Positions 1 to 9,078 of a stretch of DNA of 64,000 nucleotides are shown here, piece after piece. Every line of letters starts with the position of its first letter. Position 1 is the stretch's first letter. This DNA is from an uncultured Megasphaera sp. (lineage in GTDB: Bacteria; Bacillota; Negativicutes; Veillonellales; Megasphaeraceae): positions 62,001-126,000 of the forward strand of contig NZ_UQBH01000001.1 of assembly GCF_900539295.1 (NCBI RefSeq), in the 5' to 3' direction. Under the pieces are notes generated by a model. It did not search any database, was not told the DNA's origin, and saw only the letters and a list, made by a program, of their open reading frames with translations. The translations under genes were made by a program, and so were the position numbers.

Positions 1-1
1 C

Positions 2-694
2 CGAGCCCTGCTCTGGATCCTGCCGCTCGGCATCCTGGCCTTTTCAGCCCAGCTGTCGGCACAGATTGAAGCCGGCATCATCGTCAGCGCTTTAGGTAAA
101 TATACCTTGGTCATCCTCGGCGGCAACCTCATCCAGTTCTTTATCGTCCTGCCGATTTTCTTGGTCGTCCGCGGCTTGAATCCGATTCATGTCTTCCGCA
201 AAATGGCTCCGGCTATTGCCGTCGCCTTGTTCACCAAGAGCTCTGCCGGCACGCTGCCTGTCACCTTGGCATCGGCCGAACAGCGTCTCAACGTCCATCC
301 GCAAGTTTCCCGCTTCGTCCTGCCGATCTGCACGACGATTAACATGAACGGCTGCGCGGCCTTCATCTTGGTCACGTCCCTGTTCCTCATGCAAAACGGC
401 GGTACGGAACTGACCTTCGGTACGATGATCGCCTGGCTCTTCATCGCCGTCCTGGCTGCCATCGGCAACGCCGGTGTCCCCATGGGCTGCTACTTCCTGA
501 CCTTGTCCCTCATGTCCAGCATCGGTGCTCCTATCGGCATCATGGGCATCATCCTGCCAATCTACACCATCATCGACATGGTCGAAACGGCGGAAAATGT
601 TTGGTCTGACGCAGCCGTCTGCGCCATGACTGACCATGACCTGGCTCATACCCTCGACGCCAACGCCAAAGAAAGCGTCGTCGCCGGTCATTAA
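2..694 (+). CDS. Dicarboxylate/amino acid:cation symporter (DAACS family), 3' part
   Basis: The reading frame is open from the left edge of the window, so the N-terminus lies outside. The visible part is strongly hydrophobic and carries the hallmark C-terminal core of the sodium:dicarboxylate/glutamate symporters: a Ser-rich re-entrant loop (KSSAGTLPVTL) and the substrate/cation segment around ICTTINMNGCAAF, which corresponds to the family's NMDGT motif. Known members import glutamate, aspartate or C4-dicarboxylates with Na+ or H+. The exact substrate cannot be told; the family Asp-Gly-Thr is Asn-Gly-Cys here, which may change specificity. A strong hairpin terminator follows directly. Confidence 0.85.
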   Translation, partial: RALLWILPLGILAFSAQLSAQIEAGIIVSALGKYTLVILGGNLIQFFIVLPIFLVVRGLNPIHVFRKMAPAIAVALFTKSSAGTLPVTLASAEQRLNVHPQVSRFVLPICTTINMNGCAAFILVTSLFLMQNGGTELTFGTMIAWLFIAVLAAIGNAGVPMGCYFLTLSLMSSIGAPIGIMGIILPIYTIIDMVETAENVWSDAAVCAMTDHDLAHTLDANAKESVVAGH

Positions 695-725
695 GATTTC
701 TATACCAATATTACGAAATACCTAA

Positions 726-775
726 AAAGGGAGGCTGACCTGATAGCTTTAGCTATCGGGCCAGTCTCCCTTTTA
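726..775 (+). terminator. Intrinsic terminator after the symporter
   Basis: Inverted repeat AAAAGGGAGGCTGACC ... GGCCAGTCTCCCTTTT with T-rich end. It lies between the convergent symporter and acyl-CoA dehydrogenase genes and can serve both directions. Confidence 0.8.
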
Positions 776-813
776 ACGTATGAACGTGTCAGAAACGTCC
801 GAAAGGATTCCTC

Positions 814-1956
814 TTATCGGAACAAGCCGCCGGAGATGACGAGTTTTTGAATTTCGTTGGTGCCTTCGTAAATCTGAGTAATCTTAGCATCGCGCATCAT
901 GCGTTCGACGTGATATTCTTTCATGTAGCCGTTGCCGCCCAACATCTGGACGCATTCCGTCGTCACTTTCATGGCAACGTCGGTGCAGGTCAGTTTGGCA
1001 ACAGCCGCTTCCGTCGTGTACGGTTTGCCAGCTTCTTTGAGGCAGGCTGCTTTATAAAGGACCAGTCGTGCCTTTTCAATATCAGCATAGAGTTCAGCCA
1101 TCTTGAAGGCCAAGTACTGCTGTTTATACAGCGGTTTGCCGAACTGTTCCCGTTTCTTCAGGTAGTCGATGGCAATGTCAAAGGCCCCTTCTGCCAGGCC
1201 CAGTGCCTGAGCGCCAACGCCGATACGGCCGCCGTCAAGGGTCTTCATAGCCAGTTTAAAGCCTTCGCCCGGTTTGGCAATCATCCGGTCTGCCGAAACG
1301 CGAACGTTCGATAAGACCATTTCCGAAACCTGAGCAGAGCGGATGCCCATCTTGTTTTCCAGTTTGCCGACGTGGAAGCCTTCCATGCCCTTTTCCAAGA
1401 CGAAGGCGCACATGCCTTTGATGCCGATAGCCGGATCGGTCAGGGCATAGACGACGGTGTAGTCGGCAATAGGACCGTTGGTATTAAAGATCTTGGTGCC
1501 GTTTAAGATGTAGTCGTCACCATCTTTAGTAGCAATCGTCTGCTGACCGGCGGCGTCAGAGCCGGCCGTTGCTTCCGTCAGCCCGAAGGAGCCAATGGCC
1601 TGGCCCGATGCGATAGGTGCTAAAAAGCGTTTTTTCTGTTCATCCGTTGCCGACGAATACATGACGCTGCCGCCGTAGAGGGACGTATTGACCGAGAAGC
1701 CGATGCCGAAGGAAGAGTCTACTTTGGAGACTTCTTCGACAGCCAGGATGTACGGGAGGTAGCCGACGTCGCTGCCGCCGAATTCTGTCGGATAGCAGAG
1801 GCCGAACATGCCCATCTTGCCAAATTCTTTAAAGGCTTCGAGGGGAAATTCCGAAGCTTCATCGCGTTCTACAACGCCCGGCAGTAACCGTTTGGCCGTA
1901 AAATCGCGTACCTGATCGACAATTTGCTGCTGTTGTTTCGTGAGTTCAAAATCCAT
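814..1956 (-). CDS. Acyl-CoA dehydrogenase, butyryl-CoA dehydrogenase-like
   Basis: A 380-residue flavoprotein of normal family length. The start MDFELTKQQQ is preceded by AAAGGAGTGA, so I prefer it over an ATG 12 codons upstream. The N-terminal alpha domain is followed by the FAD-contacting motif FGLTEATAGSD and, at the C-terminus, QIYEGTNEIQ, whose Glu364 aligns with the catalytic base of short-chain acyl-CoA dehydrogenases. It oxidises acyl-CoA to enoyl-CoA; in butyrate-forming anaerobes the reverse reaction is used with EtfAB. No etfAB, crt or hbd genes are adjacent, so the short-chain assignment rests on sequence resemblance only. It has its own promoter and is monocistronic. Confidence 0.88.
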   Translation of the reverse strand: MDFELTKQQQQIVDQVRDFTAKRLLPGVVERDEASEFPLEAFKEFGKMGMFGLCYPTEFGGSDVGYLPYILAVEEVSKVDSSFGIGFSVNTSLYGGSVMYSSATDEQKKRFLAPIASGQAIGSFGLTEATAGSDAAGQQTIATKDGDDYILNGTKIFNTNGPIADYTVVYALTDPAIGIKGMCAFVLEKGMEGFHVGKLENKMGIRSAQVSEMVLSNVRVSADRMIAKPGEGFKLAMKTLDGGRIGVGAQALGLAEGAFDIAIDYLKKREQFGKPLYKQQYLAFKMAELYADIEKARLVLYKAACLKEAGKPYTTEAAVAKLTCTDVAMKVTTECVQMLGGNGYMKEYHVERMMRDAKITQIYEGTNEIQKLVISGGLFR

Positions 1957-2050
1957 TATCGTCACTCCTTTGGTTGAAATGAAAATATCCATATAGCGTT
2001 TTTAAACCTTAGTTATATAAATATTTCGTTACAAGAAATATCTTGCCTAC

Positions 2051-2079
2051 ATATTATCATGGCAAAACTAGAAAGTCAA
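2051..2079 (-). promoter_or_regulatory. Promoter of the acyl-CoA dehydrogenase gene
   Basis: TTGACT (2074-2079) and TAATAT (2051-2056) on the minus strand with exactly 17 bases between, about 95 bases upstream of the start codon. Confidence 0.6.
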
Positions 2080-2151
2080 CGAAGTGTCAAATTTATCATA
2101 GATAAATTATTTGTAATGCTAATTTGTAATGAATAACCGTTCTTTATAAAG

Positions 2152-2192
2152 AAAGATCTGAACTACAGCTGAAAACTGTCATTCAGATCTTT
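2152..2192 (-). terminator. Terminator of the trp operon
   Basis: Eleven-base stem AAAGATCTGAA / TTCAGATCTTT with a partly paired loop, 25 bases beyond the trpA stop codon. The T tail is short. Confidence 0.65.
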
Positions 2193-2215
2193 ATGTAAAA
2201 TCCTATATTTCCTAA

Positions 2216-2998
2216 TTATGAACAGCTGCGCATGACAGCTTCCTTCATCCCTTTGACGTAATCATAGATGGGTTGTCCGGCATCGTCTCCGTATTTAGCA
2301 ATGAGTTTTACGATGGCACTGCCGACGATGACCCCATCGGCGTCGCGGCCAATAGTCTCAGCCTGTTCGGTCGTATTAATGCCGAAGCCGACGGCACAGG
2401 GTACGTCGGTAACGGCTTTGGCCGTATCGATGATATCCTTGAGGTCAGTCTTGATTTCCGTACGCGTCCCGGTAACCCCCAGGGACGATACGATGTACAA
2501 GAAGCCTTCCCCGGCCTTGGCAATGGTCCGAATCCGGTCTTTTGACGTCGGCGCAATCATGGAAATGATATCGATGCCGTGAGCCTTTGCCGCAGCAGCA
2601 CATTCATCCCGTTCCTCAAAGGGCATGTCGGGAATGATGATGCCGTCGAGCCCCGCTTCTTCACAGCGGGTGAAGAATTTGTCGGCCCCGTAATGGAAGA
2701 CAGGATTAAGGTAAGTCAGGAAAACCAAGGGAATATCGGTCTCTTTCCGGACCCGCTTGACAAGGTCAAAGACGTCGTCAATGCGCGTTCCCTGCTGCAG
2801 AGCCCGTAAATCCGCTTCCTGAATGACGATGCCTTCGGCAATAGGATCGGAAAAAGGAATCCCGATTTCAATCAAATCAGCACCGGCTTTTTCCATGGTC
2901 ATAATGTATTCATAGGTCTTTTCCATCGACGGATCACCGGCCGTCAAGAATCCGATAAAGGCTTTTCCCTTTTTAAAGGCCTGGCCGATCTTACTCAT
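2216..2998 (-). CDS. trpA: Tryptophan synthase alpha chain
   Basis: A 260-residue TIM-barrel enzyme that cleaves indole-3-glycerol phosphate to indole and glyceraldehyde 3-phosphate, passing indole to TrpB. The motif IEIGIPFSDP contains the catalytic Glu (Glu44). The position of the second catalytic acid (Asp60 of Salmonella TrpA, in LADG) is Glu55 here (IAEG), a conservative change. The start at MSKIGQAF has GGGAGGG upstream; it overlaps the trpB stop by 8 bases, so translation is probably coupled. Last gene of the operon. The longer frame with 16 extra N-terminal residues is rejected for lack of a ribosome site. Confidence 0.97.
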   Translation of the reverse strand: MSKIGQAFKKGKAFIGFLTAGDPSMEKTYEYIMTMEKAGADLIEIGIPFSDPIAEGIVIQEADLRALQQGTRIDDVFDLVKRVRKETDIPLVFLTYLNPVFHYGADKFFTRCEEAGLDGIIIPDMPFEERDECAAAAKAHGIDIISMIAPTSKDRIRTIAKAGEGFLYIVSSLGVTGTRTEIKTDLKDIIDTAKAVTDVPCAVGFGINTTEQAETIGRDADGVIVGSAIVKLIAKYGDDAGQPIYDYVKGMKEAVMRSCS

Positions 2999-4175
2999 GT
3001 AAATCCCTCCCCTTATATCTTGCAATCGCTGCGACGTCTTTATCACCGCGGCCGGATAAGCAGACGATGATGCTGTCGTCAGGACTCATCGTCGGTGCCA
3101 GCTGCATGGCTTCATAGACGGCATGGGCGCTTTCAATGGCGCAGATGATACCTTCCGTTCGGGCCAAATATTCAAAGGCTTCTACGGCTTCGTCGTCTTT
3201 GACCGGAACGTACTGAGCCCGGCCCGTTTCATTTAAGTAGGCGTGTTCCGGCCCGATGCCGGGATAGTCGAGGCCGGCAGAAATCGAATAGACTTCGTCG
3301 ATCTGACCGTCTTCATTCTGGCAGAAGATAGATTTCATGCCGTGGAAGATGCCGACTTCCCCCTTGGCAATCGTCGCCGCATGAAGCTTGGTGTCGATGC
3401 CCTTGCCAGCAGCTTCGCAGCCGATGAGGCGGACGTCCTTATCGTCAATGAAGTTATAGAACATGCCCATGGCATTGCTGCCGCCGCCGACGCAGGCCAA
3501 AACGGCTGCCGGAAGTTTTCCTTCCTTGTCGAGAATCTGCTGCCGTGCCTCCTTGCTGATAACGGCCTGGAAGTCGCGCACCATCATCGGGAAAGGATGA
3601 GGCCCCATGGTCGAGCCGATGACGTAATGCGTATCGTCGACGCGGCTGACCCATTCGCGCATGGCTTCGTTGACGGCATCTTTTAGGACTCGGGACCCGG
3701 AGGTAACGGCGTGTACCTTAGCGCCCAACAGTTCCATGCGGTAGACGTTCAAAGCCTGGCGAATCGTATCTTCTTCCCCCATGAAGACCTCACATTCAAG
3801 GCCTAAGAAAGCGGCTGCTGTCGCCGTTGCAACGCCGTGCTGACCGGCACCGGTTTCAGCAATGACCCGGGTCTTGCCCATCTTTTTCGCCAACAGGCAC
3901 TGCCCCAGAGCATTGTTGATTTTATGCGCCCCCGTATGGTTCAAATCTTCGCGCTTCAAATAAACCTTAGCGCCGCCCAAATCCCGGGTCATCCGTTCGG
4001 CATAATAAAGCAGGGACGGCCGGTTGGCATAATTATCGAGGAGCTCCTTTAATTCTGCCTGAAAGGCCGGGTCGTTTTTATAATGATCATAGGCTTTTTC
4101 CAACCGCTGGATTTCATTCATCAGCGTTTCCGGAATATATTGGCCGCCAAAGGCGCCGAATCTTCCTGTACTCAT
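2991..4175 (-). CDS. trpB: Tryptophan synthase beta chain
   Basis: A 394-residue PLP enzyme condensing indole with serine to tryptophan. Visible features are the PLP lysine in HTGAHKINN (Lys85), the ETGAGQHG active-site loop and the PLP phosphate cup GGGSNAMG. It starts with MSTGRFGAFGGQY behind AGGAGGT, typical of the TrpB1 class that works with TrpA. It begins 4 bases after the trpF stop and overlaps trpA by 8 bases. Confidence 0.98.
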   Translation of the reverse strand: MSTGRFGAFGGQYIPETLMNEIQRLEKAYDHYKNDPAFQAELKELLDNYANRPSLLYYAERMTRDLGGAKVYLKREDLNHTGAHKINNALGQCLLAKKMGKTRVIAETGAGQHGVATATAAAFLGLECEVFMGEEDTIRQALNVYRMELLGAKVHAVTSGSRVLKDAVNEAMREWVSRVDDTHYVIGSTMGPHPFPMMVRDFQAVISKEARQQILDKEGKLPAAVLACVGGGSNAMGMFYNFIDDKDVRLIGCEAAGKGIDTKLHAATIAKGEVGIFHGMKSIFCQNEDGQIDEVYSISAGLDYPGIGPEHAYLNETGRAQYVPVKDDEAVEAFEYLARTEGIICAIESAHAVYEAMQLAPTMSPDDSIIVCLSGRGDKDVAAIARYKGRDLHE

Positions 4176-4179
4176 CTGT

Positions 4180-4782
4180 TTACCTCCTGTAAGCACCTAA
4201 TCGTGTCATAAATAATGTCATCTTGTCTCTATCTTTAACCCCATCGGTCTCTATGCCGCTGCTGACGTCGAGGGCATAGGGCTGAAGGGCTGCTGCTTGC
4301 GCTGCATTCTGCGGCGTAAGGCCGCCTGCCAAAAAGTAAGGCCTGTCGATGTGCCTTAACAAGGACCAATCAAAGGCCTTTCCCGTACCACCGGCCCCTT
4401 GATCGAGGAGAATATAGTCGGCACGGCTGGCCAAGGCTTTCTGAACATCGTCTTCATTGGCAATGGAAAAGGCCTTGATGACGGGAACCTTCAGATCCTG
4501 CCTTAGGTGCTGAACGCGCTCCTCTTCTTCTCGGCCGTGAAGCTGAATGACCTGGATGACGCCGGCTTTTACTAAGGCCGCCATATGGGAAAACTCATCA
4601 TCGACAAAGACGCCGACGGCCGGAATGGCCGGATCCAACGCCTTTCGAAGGGCTGCCGCCAGATCATCTGAGACGCGGCGCTTCGTACCGGCAAAGACAA
4701 AGCCGACGTAGTCGGGATGGAGTTCATTGGCCCAGGCGATATCGCAAGGCCGCTTGAGGCCGCAGAACTTTACCTTAACCAC
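4180..4782 (-). CDS. trpF: Phosphoribosylanthranilate isomerase
   Basis: A 200-residue TIM barrel that converts N-(5'-phosphoribosyl)anthranilate to CdRP, the third step from anthranilate. The catalytic Cys sits in the N-terminal KFCGLKRP motif and the phosphate-binding end shows FLAGGLTPQNA. TrpF is a separate protein and not fused to TrpC. Its start overlaps the trpC stop by 8 bases. Confidence 0.95.
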   Translation of the reverse strand: MVKVKFCGLKRPCDIAWANELHPDYVGFVFAGTKRRVSDDLAAALRKALDPAIPAVGVFVDDEFSHMAALVKAGVIQVIQLHGREEEERVQHLRQDLKVPVIKAFSIANEDDVQKALASRADYILLDQGAGGTGKAFDWSLLRHIDRPYFLAGGLTPQNAAQAAALQPYALDVSSGIETDGVKDRDKMTLFMTRLGAYRR

Positions 4783-5563
4783 GAGTTCCGACAGCCAATT
4801 CCGCCAGAGCCGCCTTTTTATCGGGACTGCGCATCAGCGTTTCGCCAATGAGGACGGCGTCTGCACCATGGTCATAGAGACTTTGCGTATGCTCCCGGGT
4901 CTTGATACCGCTTTCGGCAACGAAGAGGATGTCATCCGGCACCAGCGTCCGCAGGCGGAAGCTCGTATCAAGGGACACGGTAAAGTCCTTCAAGTTCCGG
5001 TTGTTGACGCCGATGACCCGGGCGCCGGCCTTAATAGCTCGGAGTACTTCCGTTTCATCGTGTGCTTCGACCAAGGCCGAAAGGCCTAAAGAATCGGCAA
5101 GTTCAAAGAATCGCTTCAAGTGCTCATCATCGAGGACGGCACAGATTAAAAGGACGGCAGCGGCTCCGATGGCCCGGGCTTCATAAATCTGATATTCATC
5201 GATAATGAAGTCCTTGCGCAGTACCGGCGTCTTGACGGCAGCAGCGATGTCAGCTAAATACTGCGGGCTTCCTAAGAAGTAATCCCGTTCAGTCAATACG
5301 GAAATCGCTGCCGCACCGGCCTGTTCATATTCTTTGGCAATGGCCACATAGGGAAAATCAGGCGCAATCAAGCCCTTTGAAGGCGACGCTTTCTTGACTT
5401 CGCAAATGAAGGACAGGCCTTGCCGGCTCAGGTTTCGTTCAAAAGGAAAGTTCTCTTTTTTCGGGACTGCCAGGGCCCGTTCCTTCATCTCCGATAAGGA
5501 AACCTTCGCCTTATCTTCGACGAGCCTTTTTGCGGCAGCTGCCGTTAAATCATCGAGTATCAT
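4775..5563 (-). CDS. trpC: Indole-3-glycerol phosphate synthase
   Basis: A 262-residue enzyme that closes CdRP to indole-3-glycerol phosphate with loss of CO2 and water. The hallmark segment ICEVKKASPSKG holds the substrate-binding lysines, followed by VLRKDFIID and the C-terminal IGVNNRNLKDF and AESGI motifs. AAGGTGG precedes the start MILDDLTAAA. It lies 15 bases after trpD. Confidence 0.97.
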   Translation of the reverse strand: MILDDLTAAAAKRLVEDKAKVSLSEMKERALAVPKKENFPFERNLSRQGLSFICEVKKASPSKGLIAPDFPYVAIAKEYEQAGAAAISVLTERDYFLGSPQYLADIAAAVKTPVLRKDFIIDEYQIYEARAIGAAAVLLICAVLDDEHLKRFFELADSLGLSALVEAHDETEVLRAIKAGARVIGVNNRNLKDFTVSLDTSFRLRTLVPDDILFVAESGIKTREHTQSLYDHGADAVLIGETLMRSPDKKAALAELAVGTRG

Positions 5564-5578
5564 AATAAGTCCACCTTC

Positions 5579-6601
5579 TTATTCGTTGCTGACGGCAATG
5601 CAGCGGTTCAGTGTTTCCATGGCCTTGCCGCTGTCGATGAGATCGGCGGCCATCTTGATACCGTCGCCGATGGAATCGGCCTTGCCGGCAATGAAGAAGG
5701 CTGCACCGGCATTCAAGAGGACGGCGTTTCGCTTCGGCCCCTGAATCTTCCCGGTCAGGATGCCCCGCGTGATGTCAGCATTTTCTTCCGGCGTACCGCC
5801 GACGAGGTCTTCTTTCGTCCCCGGTACCATGCCGAAATCTTCCGGCCGCAGGACCGACGTCCGATAATAACCGTCGCGGAGCTCGCAAATCGTCGTCGGT
5901 CCGTTCGGCGAAATTTCATCGAGTTTTTCCTGACCGTAGGCGACGAGACCTCGTTTGACCCCCAGGGTCGAGAGAACTTTTGCCAAGGGCTCAACCAGGT
6001 ATTCGTCGTAGACGCCGAGGAGGATCATGGTCGGCTTTGCCGGGCTGGTCAAGGGCCCGAGGATGTTGAATACGGTCCGGAAACCAAGTTCTTTTCGGAT
6101 GGGTCCGATATATTTCATAGCTGCGTGATACTTCTGAGCAAAGAGGAAGCAGAAATTCGTTTCTTCCAGCATCTTCAGAGCCAGCTGCGGGTCCTGTTCA
6201 ATATTGAGTCCCAGCGTTTCCAGGCAGTCTGCCGTGCCGCAGAGGGACGAGGCAGCCCGATTGCCGTGCTTGGCCACTTTTACGCCGGCCGAAGCGATGA
6301 CCATAGCCGACGTCGTGGAAATGTTAAAAGAATGAGCGCCGTCTCCGCCGGTGCCGACGACTTCCAACACATCCATGCCGGGATGGGGAACGGGAGTTGC
6401 CATGGAGCGCATGGCTTCGGCACAGCCTGAAATTTCATCGATCGTTTCGGCTTTAGTGCTCTTCGTAGAAAGGGCTGCCAAGAAAGCGGCATTCTGAGTC
6501 GGCGTCGTCTTGCCGTTCATGATTTCCAGCATGACCGTCTTGGCTTCATCATAGGTTAAATCCCCTTTATTTACAATCTTAATAATCGCATCTTTAATCA
6601 T
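5579..6601 (-). CDS. trpD: Anthranilate phosphoribosyltransferase
   Basis: A 340-residue enzyme joining anthranilate and PRPP. It has the GTGGDGAHSFNIST phosphate loop and the KHGNRAASS segment that binds PRPP/Mg and anthranilate. It is not fused to the glutaminase TrpG, which is encoded separately just upstream. The ribosome site AGGGAGGT precedes the ATG. Confidence 0.98.
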   Translation of the reverse strand: MIKDAIIKIVNKGDLTYDEAKTVMLEIMNGKTTPTQNAAFLAALSTKSTKAETIDEISGCAEAMRSMATPVPHPGMDVLEVVGTGGDGAHSFNISTTSAMVIASAGVKVAKHGNRAASSLCGTADCLETLGLNIEQDPQLALKMLEETNFCFLFAQKYHAAMKYIGPIRKELGFRTVFNILGPLTSPAKPTMILLGVYDEYLVEPLAKVLSTLGVKRGLVAYGQEKLDEISPNGPTTICELRDGYYRTSVLRPEDFGMVPGTKEDLVGGTPEENADITRGILTGKIQGPKRNAVLLNAGAAFFIAGKADSIGDGIKMAADLIDSGKAMETLNRCIAVSNE

Positions 6602-6630
6602 CGTCGTTACCTCCCTGTGAACACTTTCTA

Positions 6631-7197
6631 TTATAATTTCAAGAAATTTTCGACCATCATCGGTCCCGTCGGCGTCAATATCGATTCCGGATGGAACTGC
6701 AGGCCGTAGATAGGATACTGTTTATGAGCGACGGCCATGATTTCGCCGTCTTCCGTCCGGGCCAGGACGCGGAGCGCTTCAGGCAAGGTCTCCGGATCCA
6801 TGGCCAGCGAATGGTAGCGGCCGACGTCGACCGTTTCAGGAAGCCCGGTAAAGAGGGGGCTTTCACGGTCAATGGAAGCGACGGACTGCTTGCCGTGCAT
6901 CAGTTCCTTGGCGTAGGAAATGGTACCGCCGTAGACTTCACAAATGGCCTGATGTCCCAGGCAGACGCCGAGAATGGGAACCTTCCCTTCAAAATAGCGA
7001 ATGGCTTGTTCGCAAACACCGGCTTCCGACGGCCGCCCCGGCCCCGGAGAAATGATCAGGTGGTCCGGTTTTAAGGCTTCAATGCCTTCGACCGTCAGTT
7101 CATCGTTGCGGATGACCGTAATATCCGGATTGAGCCGGCCGACGAGCTGGTAGAGATTATAAGAAAAGCTGTCGTAATTATCGATGAGTACTATCAT
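6631..7197 (-). CDS. trpG: Anthranilate synthase component II (glutamine amidotransferase)
   Basis: A 188-residue class-I glutaminase supplying ammonia to TrpE. The catalytic triad is visible: Cys79 in GVCLGHQ, His169 and Glu171 in QFHPES. The oxyanion loop is SPGPGRPSEAG. The ATG overlaps the trpE stop as ATGA, implying coupled translation and matched subunit amounts. As no separate pabA is in the window, it could also serve folate synthesis; that is inference. Confidence 0.95.
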   Translation of the reverse strand: MIVLIDNYDSFSYNLYQLVGRLNPDITVIRNDELTVEGIEALKPDHLIISPGPGRPSEAGVCEQAIRYFEGKVPILGVCLGHQAICEVYGGTISYAKELMHGKQSVASIDRESPLFTGLPETVDVGRYHSLAMDPETLPEALRVLARTEDGEIMAVAHKQYPIYGLQFHPESILTPTGPMMVENFLKL

Positions 7198-8663
7198 TTG
7201 TCGATCCCTCCATTGGCCTCTTTCAAGGCGATGACGACGGCCTTGGCTTTATTCAGGCATTCCTGGTGTTCCTGTTCGGGCACGCTGTCGGCGACAATTC
7301 CGGCACCGGAGCAGGCATAGACGTGATTACCTTTCTTATAAGCCAGGCGAATGCCGATGCAGCAGTCCATATTGCCGGTAAAATCGATGTAGCCGACGGC
7401 ACCGCCGTAAACACCGCGCTTATGGCCTTCCAATTCGTCGATGATTTCGCAGGCCCGGATCTTCGGGGCCCCGGACAAGGTGCCGGCCGGCAGGGCTGCG
7501 GCAATGGCATCGACTGCCGTTTTGTCGGAGCGGATCGTACTGTGAACCGTCGAGCCGATGTGCATGATATGAGAAAATCGCAGGACGTTCAGGTACCGTT
7601 CAACGTGGACGCTGCCAAATTCACTGATACGGCCCAAGTCGTTTCGCCCTAAGTCGACGAGCATATTGTGTTCGGCCAGCTCCTTGGTGTTGTGCAGGAG
7701 TTCGTCTTCCAGCTGATTGTCTTCTTCCTCGGTCTTCCCCCGAGGCCGCGAACCTGCCAAGGGAAAGGTGAAGAGGTCCCGCCCTTCGAGGCGGATCAGC
7801 GTTTCCGGCGAGGAACCGGCAAGTTCGATATCGTCGCCGGAGAAGAAGAACATATACGGCGACGGGTTGATAGTCCGCAGGACGCGGTACGTATCGAGGA
7901 GGCTGCCTTCGGCTTCGGCGCAGAGTCTATTGGCTAAGACGACTTGGAAGATGTCCCCTTCGCGGATATAATTTTTACCCTTTTCTACCATTTGGCAGTA
8001 TTCCTGCTCATTAAAGAGAGGTTTGAATTCACTCTTTAACTGAAGGGGCTGGTCCGGTGCCTTCTCACCGTGGCGGATCAGGTCTTCCATGCGCTGTAAT
8101 TCTAAGAGGGCCCGATTGTAATTTTCCTCTGCCCCGTCGAGTCTGACGTTGACGATGAGGTAAATCTGCTGCTTCAAATTATCGAAGACGATGACCTTAT
8201 CGAAGAGCATGAGGTCGAAATCGTTAAAGCCATCGTCGTCGACGGCATTTAATGTCAGCGACGGTTCGGCGTATTTAATGAAATCATACGAGAAGTATCC
8301 GACCAAGCCGCCGGTAAAGGGAGGCAGGTTTTCAAGGCGCGGTGCTTTATTGTCGGCCAGGACCTGCGAAATGAGCTGTTCCGGATGGTCCGTATGAATC
8401 TGAACTTCGGCGCCGGTCTTGATCGTCACCGTCCCGTCTTTGCAGAACAGGCCCATCTGGGGATCATAGCCGATAAAGGTATATCGTCCCCAACGCTGGG
8501 AGTCTTCCATACTTTCCAAGATATAACAGTGGGAGCTGATATGCTTGACGATGCGAAGGACCTCAATCGGCGTACGGCTGTCGGCATACATGCTGACCCC
8601 GACAGGAACGACCTTATATTGACCCTGGTAGGCTTTTACCTGTTCTAAGCTGAGCGTTTCCAT
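7194..8663 (-). CDS. trpE: Anthranilate synthase component I
   Basis: A 489-residue chorismate-binding enzyme making anthranilate, the committed step to tryptophan. The N-terminal region carries CYILESMEDSQRWGRYTF, matching the LLES-type tryptophan feedback site. The C-terminal domain shows ELAGSSPETL, PLAGSRPRG, LVDLGRNDLG and LPAGTLSGAPK. The start METLSLEQV is chosen because AGGAGGG lies just upstream and the upstream in-frame extension runs through the T-box terminator. First gene of the operon. Confidence 0.97.
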   Translation of the reverse strand: METLSLEQVKAYQGQYKVVPVGVSMYADSRTPIEVLRIVKHISSHCYILESMEDSQRWGRYTFIGYDPQMGLFCKDGTVTIKTGAEVQIHTDHPEQLISQVLADNKAPRLENLPPFTGGLVGYFSYDFIKYAEPSLTLNAVDDDGFNDFDLMLFDKVIVFDNLKQQIYLIVNVRLDGAEENYNRALLELQRMEDLIRHGEKAPDQPLQLKSEFKPLFNEQEYCQMVEKGKNYIREGDIFQVVLANRLCAEAEGSLLDTYRVLRTINPSPYMFFFSGDDIELAGSSPETLIRLEGRDLFTFPLAGSRPRGKTEEEDNQLEDELLHNTKELAEHNMLVDLGRNDLGRISEFGSVHVERYLNVLRFSHIMHIGSTVHSTIRSDKTAVDAIAAALPAGTLSGAPKIRACEIIDELEGHKRGVYGGAVGYIDFTGNMDCCIGIRLAYKKGNHVYACSGAGIVADSVPEQEHQECLNKAKAVVIALKEANGGIDK

Positions 8664-8967
8664 ACAAACCCTCCTAAAAAAAATAATCCGTCCATGACAA
8701 TACGATTTGTCAAGGACGGATTCTAGTTCCGCGGTGCCACCTTGTTTTAGGGGTTGAACCCTACTCTCGACGGAATACCAACATATTCCCGGTAACTGAC
8801 GTATACCCACACGTCGCAGGATACTCAGCCTTACGGCTTTTCACTGCGCCCTCAGCGGTCCATTTAACGAGCTGCGTCGGCCGGCTCTCAGCCCCCCGGC
8901 TCTCTGTACGTGCACGTCATCGTTTTTACTTCCGCCTCAATGGTTTCATGGACGATGTTCAATTGAT
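8664..8967 (-). promoter_or_regulatory. Tryptophan T-box leader of the trp operon
   Basis: The untranslated leader between the promoter and trpE has the T-box signature. In RNA sense it has an AGTA motif, an AGAGAGCC...GCTGAGAGCC stem I segment, and a TGG codon followed by ACC at 8862-8860 that fits the specifier position. Then comes GGTGGCACCGCGGAAC (8741-8726), which matches the T-box core that pairs with uncharged tRNA. An intrinsic terminator follows. Uncharged tRNA-Trp would stabilise the antiterminator and switch on trpEGDCFBA. Confidence 0.93.
8676..8722 (-). terminator. T-box regulated terminator before trpE
   Basis: Stem AATCCGTCC (8722-8714) with GGACGGATT (8693-8685), a further TTGTCA/TGACAA inner pairing and a run of eight T on the minus strand. 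It is the conditional terminator of the T-box. Confidence 0.9.
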
Positions 8968-8973
8968 GTTTGT

Positions 8974-9002
8974 ATGATACACCGCATTATTTAAACTGTC
9001 AA
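8974..9002 (-). promoter_or_regulatory. Promoter of the trp operon
   Basis: Minus-strand TTGACA (9002-8997) and TATCAT (8979-8974) with a 17-base spacer. Confidence 0.8.
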
Positions 9003-9078
9003 GGTAGTTATTATATAATTTTTAAGATAATCGTTTTACTTGCTTTTAAGCACTGACTTTTGTTGAGAAAGTTCCGCC

